Assembly: GCF_018131105.1 (NCBI RefSeq)
Contig: NZ_JAFCJI010000001.1
Coordinates: 1,364,001 to 1,428,000 of the forward strand
Reading direction: 5' to 3'
From: Bradyrhizobium manausense
GTDB lineage: Bacteria > Pseudomonadota > Alphaproteobacteria > Rhizobiales > Xanthobacteraceae
DNA: 64,000 bases
Both the position numbers and the translations under genes were made by a program. The notes beneath the pieces are model-generated. The model did no database searches and was not told the origin of the DNA. It was given only the letters and a program-made list of their open reading frames with translations. Below are positions 34,331 to 44,540 of this stretch, piece by piece. Numbering within the stretch: the stretch's first letter is position 1; every line of letters begins with the position of its first letter.

Positions 34331-35821
34331 TCACCCCAGCCGCTGATCGCGCATGTCCTGCGTGTCTTCCGTCGCCACCTTGACGGCGGCGGTGGCGGCG
34401 CTCTTGGCCGCACCCTTGCGGCTCGCGATTTCCACAGCCTTGCGGCCGGAGATCTCGTGGCCGGCGTCAGCGGGCATCTTCCAGAAGAACCAGCTCGAGG
34501 CTGCCGAGGTCAGCGCCACCACCATAAAGGCAGGCATGAACACGGTGGCATTGAGCTCGCTGACGTGGTTCAGCCACATCGTGGTCTCGACCGAGGCTGC
34601 GCCGACGGCGACTCCGGCGGAGACGGCAAGCTGCTGGTTGACGCTGACGAGCGTCGTGGCGCGGCTCATCTGCGGGCTCTCGACCTCGGCATAGGCCACC
34701 GTGTTGATCGCAGTGAACTCCAGCGAACGGAAGAAGCCGCCAACCACCAGAATCACCATGATGATCAGCAGCGGGGTCGTCACCGTGAAAAGCGCGCAGA
34801 CGCCGAGGAAGAACGCGCTGATGATCGCGTTCACGGTCATCAGATTGCGGAAGCCGAAGGCGCGGATGAGACGCGCCGCCAGCGTCTTCATGCCCATGGC
34901 GCCGAGCGAGGAGGAGAAGGTGACGAGGCCGGAATGAAACGGCGACAGCCCGAATCCGATCTGCATCAACAGCGGCAGCAGGAAGGGCAGGGCTCCGACG
35001 CCGAGCCGGAACAGGAAGCCGCCGACCACGGCCGCGCGCAGCGTCGGGAGCTTCAGTAGCGAGAAATCCAGCACCGGCGATCCCGTCTTCCGGGCATGAA
35101 TGACGTAGAGCGTCATCGAGATCGCGCCGCCCGCGACCAACGCTGCAATCGTGCTCCAGGGCAGCAGGTTGAGCCCGGCCACAGAGAGACCGAACGCAAT
35201 GCCGGCAAGCCCGATTCCCGCGAGCACCATGCCGTAGAGATCGAACTTCTCCTGCGTCTCGCTCTTGATGGGATCGATGAACTTCAAGGCCATGAAGATG
35301 CCGAGCAGCCCGATCGGGATGTTGATCAGGAAGATCCAGTGCCATGACGCGTAGGTCGTGATGAAGCCGCCGAGCGGCGGACCGATCACCGGACCAATCA
35401 GGGCCGGGACGGTCACCCAGGCCATGGCGTTGACCAGCGCGCTCTTGTCGACGGATCGCAGCAGCACCAGACGCCCGACCGGCGTCATCATCGCGCCGCC
35501 CATGCCCTGGAGAATGCGCGCGAACACGAAATCGGTGATCGAGCTCGACAGCGCACAGCCGACCGAGCCGACCATGAACACGCCGACGGCGATCGCGAAC
35601 ACCATGCGCGCGCCGAACCTGTCGGCGGTCCAGCCGCTCGCCGGGATGAACACCGCGAGCGACAGGAGGTAGGAGGTGATCGCGAGTTTCAGCGCCAGCG
35701 GATTGGTGCCGATGTCGGCCGCGATCGCCGGCAGCGAGGTGGCGATCACCGTGGAGTCCATGTTCTCCATGAAGAGAGCAGTGGCCACGATCAGCGGAAT
35801 GATGCGTTGCTTGTCGACCAT
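34331..35821 (-). CDS. DHA2-family MFS drug:H+ antiporter (EmrB/QacA-like, 14 helices)
   Basis: A proton-driven multidrug exporter in the inner membrane. Seen: helix 1 with LFMENMDSTVIATSLPAI (the DHA2 D-x-T-x-V region), ASGWTADRFGARMVF as motif A, motif C-like GPVIGPPLGGF, and a long hydrophobic sequence fitting 14 helices in about 496 residues. The C-terminus is a charged Ala/Lys tail (RKGAAKSAATAAVKV). The ATG at 35821 fits DHA2 N-termini; a longer frame to 35911 does not. No EmrA or regulator gene is adjacent. Confidence 0.87.
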   Translation of the reverse strand: MVDKQRIIPLIVATALFMENMDSTVIATSLPAIAADIGTNPLALKLAITSYLLSLAVFIPASGWTADRFGARMVFAIAVGVFMVGSVGCALSSSITDFVFARILQGMGGAMMTPVGRLVLLRSVDKSALVNAMAWVTVPALIGPVIGPPLGGFITTYASWHWIFLINIPIGLLGIFMALKFIDPIKSETQEKFDLYGMVLAGIGLAGIAFGLSVAGLNLLPWSTIAALVAGGAISMTLYVIHARKTGSPVLDFSLLKLPTLRAAVVGGFLFRLGVGALPFLLPLLMQIGFGLSPFHSGLVTFSSSLGAMGMKTLAARLIRAFGFRNLMTVNAIISAFFLGVCALFTVTTPLLIIMVILVVGGFFRSLEFTAINTVAYAEVESPQMSRATTLVSVNQQLAVSAGVAVGAASVETTMWLNHVSELNATVFMPAFMVVALTSAASSWFFWKMPADAGHEISGRKAVEIASRKGAAKSAATAAVKVATEDTQDMRDQRLG

Positions 35822-35930
35822 GACGGATTGGTAATGGAAATCAGAAGGAAGCGAGCATTGGGGCTTATCACTGCCACCGGCGCCCGACCATTGCGGATCG
35901 GCGCATAGCACCTAAATCCTGCGTAACGCG

Positions 35931-36003
35931 CCGTCGTCATTCCGGGCTCGCGACTTCGTCGCGCCCCGGTGTGACCGGGGCCTCCGGTCAGGCATCCCCG
36001 CTG
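35931..36003. repeat. Palindromic intergenic repeat, family D (ccgggctcgcgac...gcgccccgg)
   Basis: GGGCTCGCGACTTCGTCGCGCCCCGG forms a hairpin, followed by CCCCGGTGTGACCGGGG and CCGG pairs. It occupies part of the 370 bases between the exporter and guaB; the rest of that gap shows no gene, only the presumed guaB promoter and leader. Confidence 0.6.
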
Positions 36004-36056
36004 AAATTACGCAAAAAAGCCTGTGCATGGCTGGCCAGCGGTCCGATTTGCTTTGA

Positions 36057-37682
<1,626 letters not shown>

Positions 37683-37691
37683 TCGCTCTGC

Positions 37692-37751
37692 GCTCTCGTG
37701 CCCGGCTCTGCGCAGCAACGTTGCACGTTGCAGCGCGTCCGGGACACGAGA
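37692..37751. repeat. Palindromic intergenic repeat, family E (tcgtgcccgg...ccgggacacga)
   Basis: CTCTCGTGCCCGGCTCTGCGCAGCAAC and the partly complementary GCAGCGCGTCCGGGACACGAG form a long imperfect stem directly after guaB. Relatives are at 57953-58013 and 60482-60622. Confidence 0.7.
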
Positions 37752-37767
37752 ACCGTGGCCGCCTTCG

Positions 37768-37832
37768 CGGTCATCCAATCCAGTGCTTTTGTGTTGACGC
37801 GACTGGATTGCTTCGCTTCGCTCGCAATGACA
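37768..37832. repeat. Palindromic intergenic repeat, family A copy
   Basis: TCATCCAATCCAGT and ACTGGATTGCTTCG form the stem; the right arm ends in CGCTCGCAATGAC as in the copy at 1167-1247. The left outer arm is diverged. It sits 20 bases before the next gene's start. Confidence 0.7.
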
Positions 37833-37852
37833 GTGAAGTGGAGGAAGCCATC

Positions 37853-38875
37853 ATGTCCCAAGCAAAACGCATCGTTCTCGCCGCGCGTCCCGTCGGCGAA
37901 CCCAAATCATCTGATTTTCGCCTGGAGGAATTCGCAGTGCCGACGCCCGCCGCGGGCGAAGTGTTGCTGCGAACGGTCTGGCTGTCGCTCGATCCCTATA
38001 TGCGTGGGCGCATGAGCGATGGTCCGTCCTACGCGGCACCGGTGCCTGTTGGCGGCGTGATGGAAGGCGAGGCGGTGAGCGAGGTCGCGGCCTCCAGCAA
38101 TCCTGATTTCGCGGTAGGCGAGATTGTCCGTGCGCGGACCGGCTGGCAGACGCATGCGATCTCGAACGGCAAGGGCCTGATCAAGGTCGATCCCAAGCTC
38201 GGTCCGATCTCGACCTCAATCGGTGTGCTCGGCATGCCCGGCATGACCGCGTACACGGGCTTGCTCGACATCGGCAAGCCGCAGGAAGGCGAGACCGTCG
38301 TCGTCGCCGGCGCGTCCGGCGCAGTCGGCTCGGCCGTCGGCCAGATCGCGAAGATCAAGGGCGCGCGTGCAGTCGGCATCGCCGGCGGCAAGGACAAGTG
38401 CGACTACGTGGTGAAGGAGCTCGGCTTCGATGCCTGCATTGATCACCGCGATCCCCAGCTCGCCGCGAAGCTGAAAGATGCCTGCCCTGGGGGTATCGAC
38501 GTCTATTTCGAGAACGTCGGCGGCGCGGTGTTCGAGGCGGTGTTCCCGCTGCTCAATCCGTTCGCGCGCGTGCCGGTCTGCGGCCTGATCGCCCATTACA
38601 ACGACACCGAGGCCAAGCCGCCGAAATGGGCTGCGTCGATGATGCGTGCGACGCTGACCAAGCGGCTGACCTTCCGCGGCTTCATCGTCTCCGACTTCGC
38701 CTCGCGCCACGGCGACTTTCTGCGCGACATGTCCACCTGGGTCCGCGACGGCAAGGTGAAGTACAAGGAGTTCGTCACCGAGGGCCTGGAGAGCGCCCCC
38801 GGTGCCTTCATCGGGCTCCTGAAGGGCGCCAATTTCGGCAAGCAGCTGGTGCGGGTCGGGCCGGACAAGGCTTAG
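37853..38875 (+). CDS. NADP-dependent oxidoreductase, zinc-independent MDR family (CurA/PTGR-like)
   Basis: A medium-chain reductase of 340 residues related to leukotriene B4 12-hydroxydehydrogenase and CurA, which reduce activated double bonds with NADPH. Seen: YMRGRMSDGPSY, GVLGMPGMTAYTGLLDIG, the nucleotide fold VVVAGASGAVGSAVGQIAK, and YFENVGGAVFEAV. Zinc ligands of alcohol dehydrogenases are absent. GGAGGAAG precedes the ATG at 37853. It stands alone; physiological substrate unknown, probably an enone or aldehyde. Confidence 0.88.
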   Translation: MSQAKRIVLAARPVGEPKSSDFRLEEFAVPTPAAGEVLLRTVWLSLDPYMRGRMSDGPSYAAPVPVGGVMEGEAVSEVAASSNPDFAVGEIVRARTGWQTHAISNGKGLIKVDPKLGPISTSIGVLGMPGMTAYTGLLDIGKPQEGETVVVAGASGAVGSAVGQIAKIKGARAVGIAGGKDKCDYVVKELGFDACIDHRDPQLAAKLKDACPGGIDVYFENVGGAVFEAVFPLLNPFARVPVCGLIAHYNDTEAKPPKWAASMMRATLTKRLTFRGFIVSDFASRHGDFLRDMSTWVRDGKVKYKEFVTEGLESAPGAFIGLLKGANFGKQLVRVGPDKA

Positions 38876-38976
38876 CCTTCAAGGCCTGGAGCGCCTGGTG
38901 GAGGCCTGGGGCGCCGTTTGGTTGCCCCAGTGCCACACCTCGGGCGCCGCTGGTTAACAAAGAGTTACCAATCGGC

Positions 38977-39005
38977 CACACCTGCCCGTAAAGTCCGCAG
39001 GTGTG
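38977..39005. promoter_or_regulatory. 9-base inverted repeat upstream of a small membrane-protein gene
   Basis: CACACCTGC and GCAGGTGTG are perfect arms around CCGTAAAGTCC, 65 bases before the ATG at 39070. There is no U run, so an operator is about as likely as a terminator for the upstream oxidoreductase. Confidence 0.3.
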
Positions 39006-39069
39006 ACCGAGGGTTCATTGACGTCCCGGCGAAGGCATTGAATCATCGCGCATATTTTAGGGTGTTGCG

Positions 39070-39369
39070 ATGTTAGAGATCGGTATTTTCAGCGTCATCG
39101 TTCTGGCCGCCGGCTATTGGGTGGCCATGTTCGTCATGGGTCGCCATGACGACGTCATCCACGGCAAGTTCGTGCACAGCGAGGATGAAGAGGCGTCCGC
39201 GCAGCTTCCGATGCCGACCCCGCCGCCGCGCTTTCCCAAGCGTCCGGTCAAGGCGGCCGAGCCCGCCAAGACTGTGCCTGCCAACGATTCAGCATCTGCG
39301 CCGGTGACCAGCGAGGTGCTGCAATCGTTGCTGGCTGCGATCCAGCAGGATCTCAAGAGCGTCGCCTGA
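39070..39369 (+). CDS. Small membrane-anchored protein of unknown function
   Basis: 99 residues: one N-terminal membrane helix (IGIFSVIVLAAGYWVAMFVM), a short basic/acidic stretch, then a Pro-rich low-complexity linker (PTPPPRFPKRPVKAAEPAKT) and a C-terminal amphipathic helix (SEVLQSLLAAIQQDLKSVA). AGGGTG lies before the ATG. No family recognised. The layout suggests a tether holding a short interaction helix in the cytosol. It is convergent with the metallophosphoesterase gene, 17 bases apart. Confidence 0.72.
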   Translation: MLEIGIFSVIVLAAGYWVAMFVMGRHDDVIHGKFVHSEDEEASAQLPMPTPPPRFPKRPVKAAEPAKTVPANDSASAPVTSEVLQSLLAAIQQDLKSVA

Positions 39370-39386
39370 GCGGCGAAGCGGGGGGG

Positions 39387-40229
39387 CTAGTGTTCGCCGC
39401 CCATCTGCGCGAGCAGCTCTTCGATATCGACGTCGATCTGGCCCGCCGCGCGGACGTGGCGGACTTCAAGGCTGTCGGGTTGGAAGCGATACTCGACGAG
39501 CCCGACTTCCTTGATTGCAATCCGGTCCTGGCGCGCGTCGTTGATCTTGAAGCCGGCCGAGGGTGCCCAGACGTGCCTGGTGTGGCGGAAGGTGAAATCG
39601 CGGCGCTGGTGCACGTGACCGCTGGCGATGAGGCGGAGGTCGATGCGCGCAAACATCTCGATCAGCCGCGCGCGCGCCGGCTGCGGCACGTAGCGGATCG
39701 AAGTTTCCGGTGTTTCAGGATCGTCGGGCAGATTGAGAAACAGCGGCTTGTGGATGAACAGCGCGACCGGTTTTCCGTTCGCGCCTGCAATCGCCGAGGC
39801 GAGCCAGTCGAACTGCTCGGCCTCGAACGCGAGTCCTGAATTCATCACCAGCGCGTTGAGGCCGATGAAGCGCCAGCCTGCGGCGTCGAACGACCAATGG
39901 TCCTCGCCGATGATGTCGCGGAATTGCCGGCGATGAACTTCCGCGACCGGCGGTTTTGGCGCGGGCCCGAGTGCGGTCGGATTGTCGCCGATGTCGTGAT
40001 TGCCGGGAATGTAGCGGCAGGGAACGGGCAGAGCGGCGTGCAGGCTCTTCGCGAACTCCATATCGTCGCGGCTGGTCGGCCCGTCGAACGAAACGTCGCC
40101 GGTGTTGATGACGAGATCAGGCCTGCTTGCGTCGATGTGCTCGCTGACGTGATGAAAGTTGGCGATCAGGCCGGGAAAGCGCCGACCGAGATGCGTGTCG
40201 GAAATCTGGGTGATGCGAAATTCGGACAT
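39387..40229 (-). CDS. Metallophosphoesterase (calcineurin-like)
   Basis: A dinuclear metal phosphodiesterase/phosphatase of 280 residues. The full motif set is present: QISDTHLG, INTGDVSFDG, PGNHDIGD, and ASGHVHQRRD near residue 210; the pattern resembles the CpdA/Icc branch. ATG at 40229 chosen; a TTG two codons upstream is the only alternative. No partner gene is evident. Substrate may be cAMP or another phosphodiester, unresolved. Confidence 0.85.
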   Translation of the reverse strand: MSEFRITQISDTHLGRRFPGLIANFHHVSEHIDASRPDLVINTGDVSFDGPTSRDDMEFAKSLHAALPVPCRYIPGNHDIGDNPTALGPAPKPPVAEVHRRQFRDIIGEDHWSFDAAGWRFIGLNALVMNSGLAFEAEQFDWLASAIAGANGKPVALFIHKPLFLNLPDDPETPETSIRYVPQPARARLIEMFARIDLRLIASGHVHQRRDFTFRHTRHVWAPSAGFKINDARQDRIAIKEVGLVEYRFQPDSLEVRHVRAAGQIDVDIEELLAQMGGEH

Positions 40230-40297
40230 GCGCAAACTATCGTCCCGCCAAACGTCGGAACGATGACATCAGCGCAAAACCCGCGATGAAACAAAGT

Positions 40298-40924
40298 TTA
40301 AAGCACGCGGTAGCGGATCGTATAGGCGTCCTGTTGCGCGACGTCGCTTGCGATCGGCGAGGCGATGCGGTCGGCGAGGTGCCATGGGCCGAACTGCCCG
40401 GTGCGATGCGGCTCGGCGGGCAGACGCAGGCGGAACTCGAAGGTGCCCTTGCCGGGCAGGTTCAGGACCAGCACACGGTCGGCGGTGTGGTGGTTCAGCG
40501 CCACCGCGCCGCGCAGCAACGCGCGCCCGTCGGCAAGGTCGGTGACGCCGTCGACCAGAGCGAGGGTCTGGTTGCGATCCGTGTGCAGCTCGATCTGGGT
40601 GTCGGCGGAAACGGCGCTGAGTGTTTCGCGCGGCATCCGGATCTCGAACTCGACCGCGGGCTTGGACGGGTTGAGGCCGAGATAGGCGAGCGCGGCGTGG
40701 CGCATGTCGTAGCCGACGAAGGCGAGCAGGGCGACGGCCGCAAGCACGGCCAGACCGTGCCTGACGAGGTCGCGCCGGCTCCGGTATCCCAGTCGGAAAT
40801 ACACCGTCAGCGCCAGCGCGACGGCGAGGGCCGCCGCGACGCCTGACAGCGCCGACATCCAGAGCCCGAGCTGGCCGTCGGCGGATTCGGTCCAAAGGCC
40901 GGACAGGGTGCTGATGGTGCTCAC
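40298..40924 (-). CDS. Membrane protein with extracytosolic domain, unknown function
   Basis: Two predicted membrane helices (ALSGVAAALAVALALTVYF and GLAVLAAVALLAFVGYDM) in the N-terminal third, then about 120 residues outside the membrane with a beta-rich look (VEFEIRMPRE, QIELHTDRNQTLALVDGV, GKGTFEFRLRLP). No family recognised. The start is uncertain: GTG 40924 gives 208 residues, ATG 40858 would remove the first segment, and a longer frame reaches 41011. Not obviously co-transcribed with neighbours. Confidence 0.6.
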   Translation of the reverse strand: MSTISTLSGLWTESADGQLGLWMSALSGVAAALAVALALTVYFRLGYRSRRDLVRHGLAVLAAVALLAFVGYDMRHAALAYLGLNPSKPAVEFEIRMPRETLSAVSADTQIELHTDRNQTLALVDGVTDLADGRALLRGAVALNHHTADRVLVLNLPGKGTFEFRLRLPAEPHRTGQFGPWHLADRIASPIASDVAQQDAYTIRYRVL

Positions 40925-41083
40925 TTGGCGGACCCGCCTTGCAGGCCCGCAATGGGCCAAAATCGCTTGAATGATCGGCAGTTGGTCGCAGATGCGGGAA
41001 CGTCGGTTCAACTGGTTGATTGTCAGCGCCAGAAGTCGCGGCTAATGACGGTCTGCGGCAATCCGCCTGACGGGAAAGATCCG

Positions 41084-41506
41084 ATGTCCGTTCAAATGGT
41101 CCTGCTGCCGGTCTTCGTGCAGGTCGGCCTCACCTTCGCGCTGCTGATCGGCATGGTGCTCGGACGCCGCAATGCGCTGGTCTCGGGCGACACCAAGATC
41201 CGCGACATTGCGCTGGGCGAGCCGAACTGGCCGAAGGGCGCCACCCAAATCGCCAATTGCTACCGCAACCAGTTCGAGCTGCCGCTGCTGTTCTACGCCC
41301 TGATCGCGCTGGCCATGCCGCTGCGCCATGCCGATCTCTTCATCGTGCTGATGTCCTGGGTGTTCGTGGTGACGCGCTTTGCCCATGCCGGCGTGTTCGT
41401 CACCTCGAACGATCTCGGCCGGCGCTCGTCGGTCTGGCTCGCCGGCGTGCTGGTGCTGCTGGCGATGTGGATCTACTTCGCACTGAAAATCCTGTTGCTG
41501 ATCTGA
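41084..41506 (+). CDS. MAPEG-family membrane protein
   Basis: A four-helix membrane protein of 140 residues in the MAPEG superfamily (membrane-associated proteins in eicosanoid and glutathione metabolism). Seen: NCYRNQFELPLLFYAL, the family's N-x-x-E/Q-N-x-F-E-like segment, and RFAHAGVFVTSNDLGRR later. GGGAAAGAT precedes the ATG at 41084. Bacterial members mostly have no known reaction; glutathione-linked chemistry is only a family-level possibility. 34 bases separate it from the rRNA methyltransferase gene. Confidence 0.82.
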   Translation: MSVQMVLLPVFVQVGLTFALLIGMVLGRRNALVSGDTKIRDIALGEPNWPKGATQIANCYRNQFELPLLFYALIALAMPLRHADLFIVLMSWVFVVTRFAHAGVFVTSNDLGRRSSVWLAGVLVLLAMWIYFALKILLLI

Positions 41507-41540
41507 CTCTTGCGAGTCTGATTTCATCTGAAAGATTCAA

Positions 41541-42842
41541 ATGACTCCCGCTGCCCGGCTGTCCGCAGCCATCGAACTGATCGACACCATCGAACGCGAC
41601 CGCGTGCCCGCGGCCAAGGCGCTGAAGGAGTGGGGCACCGCGCACCGCTTTGCCGGCTCCGGCGACCGCGCCGCCATTGCGGGCCTGGTCTGGGACGTGC
41701 TGCGCCGTTATGCCTCGAGCGCCTATCTCATGGACGACGATACCGCGCGCGCGCGCCTGATCGGCATGCTCCGTCTCGAGCGGAACATGGACACCGCGAC
41801 CATGGCCGCCATGTTCGACGGCAGCCGGTTTGCGCCGGAGCCGCTGACGGACGCCGAGCAGGCGGCGCTCTCCTCGCGCTCGCTCGAGGGCGCACCGGCC
41901 GCGACCGCCGGCGACTATCCGGAATGGCTGGATCCTCATCTCACCAAGGTGTTCGGCGAGGACCGCGCGGCGGAGGCCGTGGCGATGGCGAGCCGGGCGC
42001 CGCTCGATCTGCGCGTCAACACGCTAAAATCCAATCGCGACAAGGTGCTGAAGGCGCTTGCTCATCTTCATGCGAAACCGACGCCATGGTCGCCAAACGG
42101 CGTGCGCATCGCGCTTTCTGCCGATGCGCGCAACCCGGGAATCCAGGCCGAGGAGGATTTCATCAAGGGCGGCATTGAAGTGCAGGATGAGGGATCGCAG
42201 CTTGCGGCGCTGTTCACCGCGGCAAAACCGGGCGAGCAGGTGATCGATCTCTGCGCCGGGGCCGGCGGCAAGACGCTGGCGCTCGCAGCCATGATGCAGG
42301 GCAAGGGCCGGCTGATCGCGACCGATAGCGACAAGCGCCAGCTCGTGCCGATCCACGAACGCCTGTCGCGCGCCGGCGTCCACAACGCCGATGTCCGCAC
42401 GCCCAGGGGCGACGCCGATCCGCTCGTCGACATCAGCGCGACCGCCGACCTCGTCGTCATCGACGCGCCCTGCACGGGAACCGGAACCTGGCGCCGCAAC
42501 CCCGATGCCAAATGGCGCATGCGGCCGGGCGCGCTGGAAATCCGCCTCAAGGACCAGGCCGAGGTGCTGGAGCGCGCAGCGCCGCTAGTCAAGGCCGGCG
42601 GCCGCATCGCCTACATCACCTGCTCGGTCCTCCCGGAGGAGAACGGCGAGCAGGTGAGGGCCTTCGTCGCCAGGCATCCGGACTTCGCGGTGGTGCCGCC
42701 GGAGCAGACCGCAAGCGTGCTCTGGGACAAGGCCGAGGAGTTTGCGCAGGCCGCGCTGCAATCGCCCGAGGGCTGGCTGATGACCCCGCGCCGCACCGGC
42801 ACGGACGGGTTCTTTGTCTCGGTGCTGAAGAAGGTCTCGTAG
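41541..42842 (+). CDS. RsmB/NOP-family RNA m5C methyltransferase
   Basis: A SAM-dependent RNA cytosine-C5 methyltransferase, probably acting on 16S rRNA. Seen: an N-terminal NusB-like helical domain (residues about 1-140), SAM-binding DLCAGAGGKTLALAA, the catalytic Cys motifs DAPCTGTGTWRRNPD and YITCSVLPEENGE, ending with FFVSVLKKVS. 433 residues. The second motif's TxxC and PxxC cysteines are both kept. After the stop, 15 bases that include the last codons are duplicated (see findings). Not certain to be RsmB itself, so no symbol is given. Confidence 0.9.
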   Translation: MTPAARLSAAIELIDTIERDRVPAAKALKEWGTAHRFAGSGDRAAIAGLVWDVLRRYASSAYLMDDDTARARLIGMLRLERNMDTATMAAMFDGSRFAPEPLTDAEQAALSSRSLEGAPAATAGDYPEWLDPHLTKVFGEDRAAEAVAMASRAPLDLRVNTLKSNRDKVLKALAHLHAKPTPWSPNGVRIALSADARNPGIQAEEDFIKGGIEVQDEGSQLAALFTAAKPGEQVIDLCAGAGGKTLALAAMMQGKGRLIATDSDKRQLVPIHERLSRAGVHNADVRTPRGDADPLVDISATADLVVIDAPCTGTGTWRRNPDAKWRMRPGALEIRLKDQAEVLERAAPLVKAGGRIAYITCSVLPEENGEQVRAFVARHPDFAVVPPEQTASVLWDKAEEFAQAALQSPEGWLMTPRRTGTDGFFVSVLKKVS

Positions 42843-42857
42843 GAGAAGGTCTCGTAA

Positions 42858-42936
42858 GGTAGGCAAAGGCGCGCAAGCGCCGTGCCCACGATCTCTTGCC
42901 GACAGGTGGTGGGCACGCTCCGCTTTGCCCACCTAC
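42858..42936. repeat. Palindromic intergenic repeat, family G (taggcaaaggcg...ctttgccca)
   Basis: AGGTAGGCAAAGGCGCGCAAGCGCCGTGCCCA pairs with TGGGCACGCTCCGCTTTGCCCACCT across a short centre. It follows the methyltransferase gene. Confidence 0.6.
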
Positions 42937-42969
42937 GGCACTGCCGATGCGGCGCCATCCCTCAAACAA

Positions 42970-43004
42970 AAACCCCGCGAACCGGAATCCCGGTCGCGGG
43001 GTTT
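42970..43004 (-). terminator. Rho-independent terminator of the cold-shock gene
   Basis: AAACCCCGCGA...TCGCGGGGTTT gives a GC-rich stem with inner ACCGG/CCGGT pairs. Read on the minus strand it is followed by TTGTTTG, and it lies about 57 bases after the cspA stop, as expected for a cold-shock gene terminator. Confidence 0.8.
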
Positions 43005-43060
43005 CTGAACTCAACGATCTGCCGGTACGTCCGTGGTCAGATCGCGAATGTCGCGGTCAA

Positions 43061-43270
43061 CTAGCCGGCGCGGAGGTTGTCGGCCGACGACTTGCCGCTG
43101 CGGCGGTCCGCAACGATGTCGAAGGAGACCTTCTGGCCCTCGTTGAGGGTCGACAGACCAGCGCGCTCAACGGCGCTGATGTGAACGAAGACGTCCTTTG
43201 CGCCGTCATCCGGCTGGATGAAGCCAAAGCCCTTTTGGTTGTTGAACCACTTCACGGTGCCCATTGCCAT
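43061..43270 (-). CDS. cspA: CspA-family cold-shock protein
   Basis: A 69-residue OB-fold RNA chaperone that melts RNA structure. Seen: the start [20 protein letters not shown] with RNP1 (KGFGFI), RNP2 as VFVHISAVE, and [10 protein letters not shown] near the end. The ATG at 43270 was chosen because AAGGA lies 7 bases before it; two other in-frame ATGs are at 43276 and 43264. The next gene upstream on this strand begins at 43523, leaving more than 250 bases that may include a long structured 5' leader, common for csp genes. A terminator follows. Confidence 0.94.
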   Translation of the reverse strand: MAMGTVKWFNNQKGFGFIQPDDGAKDVFVHISAVERAGLSTLNEGQKVSFDIVADRRSGKSSADNLRAG

Positions 43271-43522
43271 AGTCATTTCCTTTCGATTGACGATGCACTC
43301 AGGGGGACAAATGCGCTTCATTGCGCCCACGTCCCTATTGGTCGATTTTGGAGAAATACCTGAAACGTGCTCGCCCATTGGAAATGAGACGGAGCGGCCC
43401 AGTCGTTCGGCCAAGGATCGATGTTCACAATCTAGCGAGTTTTTGGGGCAACTTCAAGGCAGCGCGCCCTCACGGCGAGCGCTGCGGAGTTTGCTATTTT
43501 GCGCTGCACACGATGAGTTCCG

Positions 43523-43855
43523 TCAATCCACGATGAAGAGAGTGGCACCCTTCGCCGTCGACGAGCGATGCGCGGCATCGCCGAAATCCGAGACCTGGTA
43601 GCTCATGCCCGGCGTCAGCTTGAACGTGCGCCCGTCGCGCAACTCGCTGTCGAGCTCGCCTGCCAGTACGTAGAGCACGTGCCCGCGATCGCACCAGTGA
43701 TCGGCGAGATAGCCCGGCGAATACTCGACCATCCGCACGCGCAACTCGCCGATGTTGAGCGTTCGCCATTTGGCTTCGCCGGTCTCGCCGGGATGCGTGG
43801 TGGCTTCGACCTTGCTCCAGTCGGTGACGGTGAAAGGCGAGGTGGGGAGCTTCAT
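43523..43855 (-). CDS. DHCW-type cupin-fold protein
   Basis: A small cupin of 110 residues. Seen: EYSPGYLADHWCDRGHVLYVLAG split by a His/Asp/Cys/His cluster (ADHWCDRGH) that forms the likely metal site, then TPGMSYQVSDFGDAAHRS. The name follows the family with this Cys/His patch; here the order is D-H-W-C. Function unknown. It stands alone between the csp gene and a palindromic repeat; its start has only a weak upstream site. Confidence 0.8.
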   Translation of the reverse strand: MKLPTSPFTVTDWSKVEATTHPGETGEAKWRTLNIGELRVRMVEYSPGYLADHWCDRGHVLYVLAGELDSELRDGRTFKLTPGMSYQVSDFGDAAHRSSTAKGATLFIVD

Positions 43856-43917
43856 GGGGAGAATCCTGTATCAGCGCCGGCAATCCCTGTTGTTAGCGCA
43901 CGCGCGCGCCACAGTCT

Positions 43918-44005
43918 CCGTCATTGCGAGGAACTCTTGCGACGAAGCAATCCAGAGTGTTGCCCCAGAGGCAGTCTGGATTGCTTCGCTACGCTCGCAA
44001 TGACG
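43918..44005. repeat. Palindromic intergenic repeat, family A copy
   Basis: CGTCATTGCGAGGAA...GCAATCCAGAGTG and CAGTCTGGATTGCTTCGC...CGCAATGACG form a long interrupted stem, the best-preserved of the three family A copies. It separates the cupin and SnoaL-like genes. Confidence 0.8.
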
Positions 44006-44020
44006 TGGAGAGTGCTGCGC

Positions 44021-44392
44021 TCAATGCAACAAATGGTTCGCCGATCCCTGCACGATCAGTCCCGCATCATTCACCCGCAGATACTCGCAGATCTTCTTCC
44101 CGCGCTCGTTCTGGTAAAACACCACCACGCTGTCAGGGCTGACGTACACGTCGATCAACGTGAAGTGCAGTTCCGGCAGCAGCCCGAGCGCCTTGCCCCA
44201 ATACGCGCGCAACTCATCTTTGCCATGCACGGTGCCGCTGGCATCAAATCCCATCGCCGGGATGCGGTCCGAGGTCATCACCGCAGCGTCGTCGTAGAGC
44301 GTCAGCACCCGTTCGAGATCGCGTGCGTTCCAGGCCTCGACCCAGGTCCGGCCGAGCGCGGCAAGCGTTGATGGCTGATGGTACTGCGACAT
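44021..44392 (-). CDS. SnoaL/NTF2-like protein
   Basis: A small cone-fold (NTF2-like) protein of 123 residues: WVEAWNARDLERVLTLYDDAAVMTSDRIP, VHGKDELRAYWGKAL and SPDSVVVFYQNERGKKICEYL follow the SnoaL-like pattern of three helices and a curved sheet. GGGAGAAC precedes the ATG. Members include isomerases and binding proteins; none can be chosen here. Diverges from guaA. Confidence 0.78.
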   Translation of the reverse strand: MSQYHQPSTLAALGRTWVEAWNARDLERVLTLYDDAAVMTSDRIPAMGFDASGTVHGKDELRAYWGKALGLLPELHFTLIDVYVSPDSVVVFYQNERGKKICEYLRVNDAGLIVQGSANHLLH

Positions 44393-44540
44393 GGCGTTCT
44401 CCCTGATCGCCCCCTGTTTATAGGTAGGGCAAATTAGGTCAATAATACTTACCTATATCCATTTGTCCATGCCCAAAGAAGAATGTGGGCGCGCAGTCCG
44501 CGCGGTTGCGGGCAGGGGGCTCATCGCGTATTTGCTGCCC

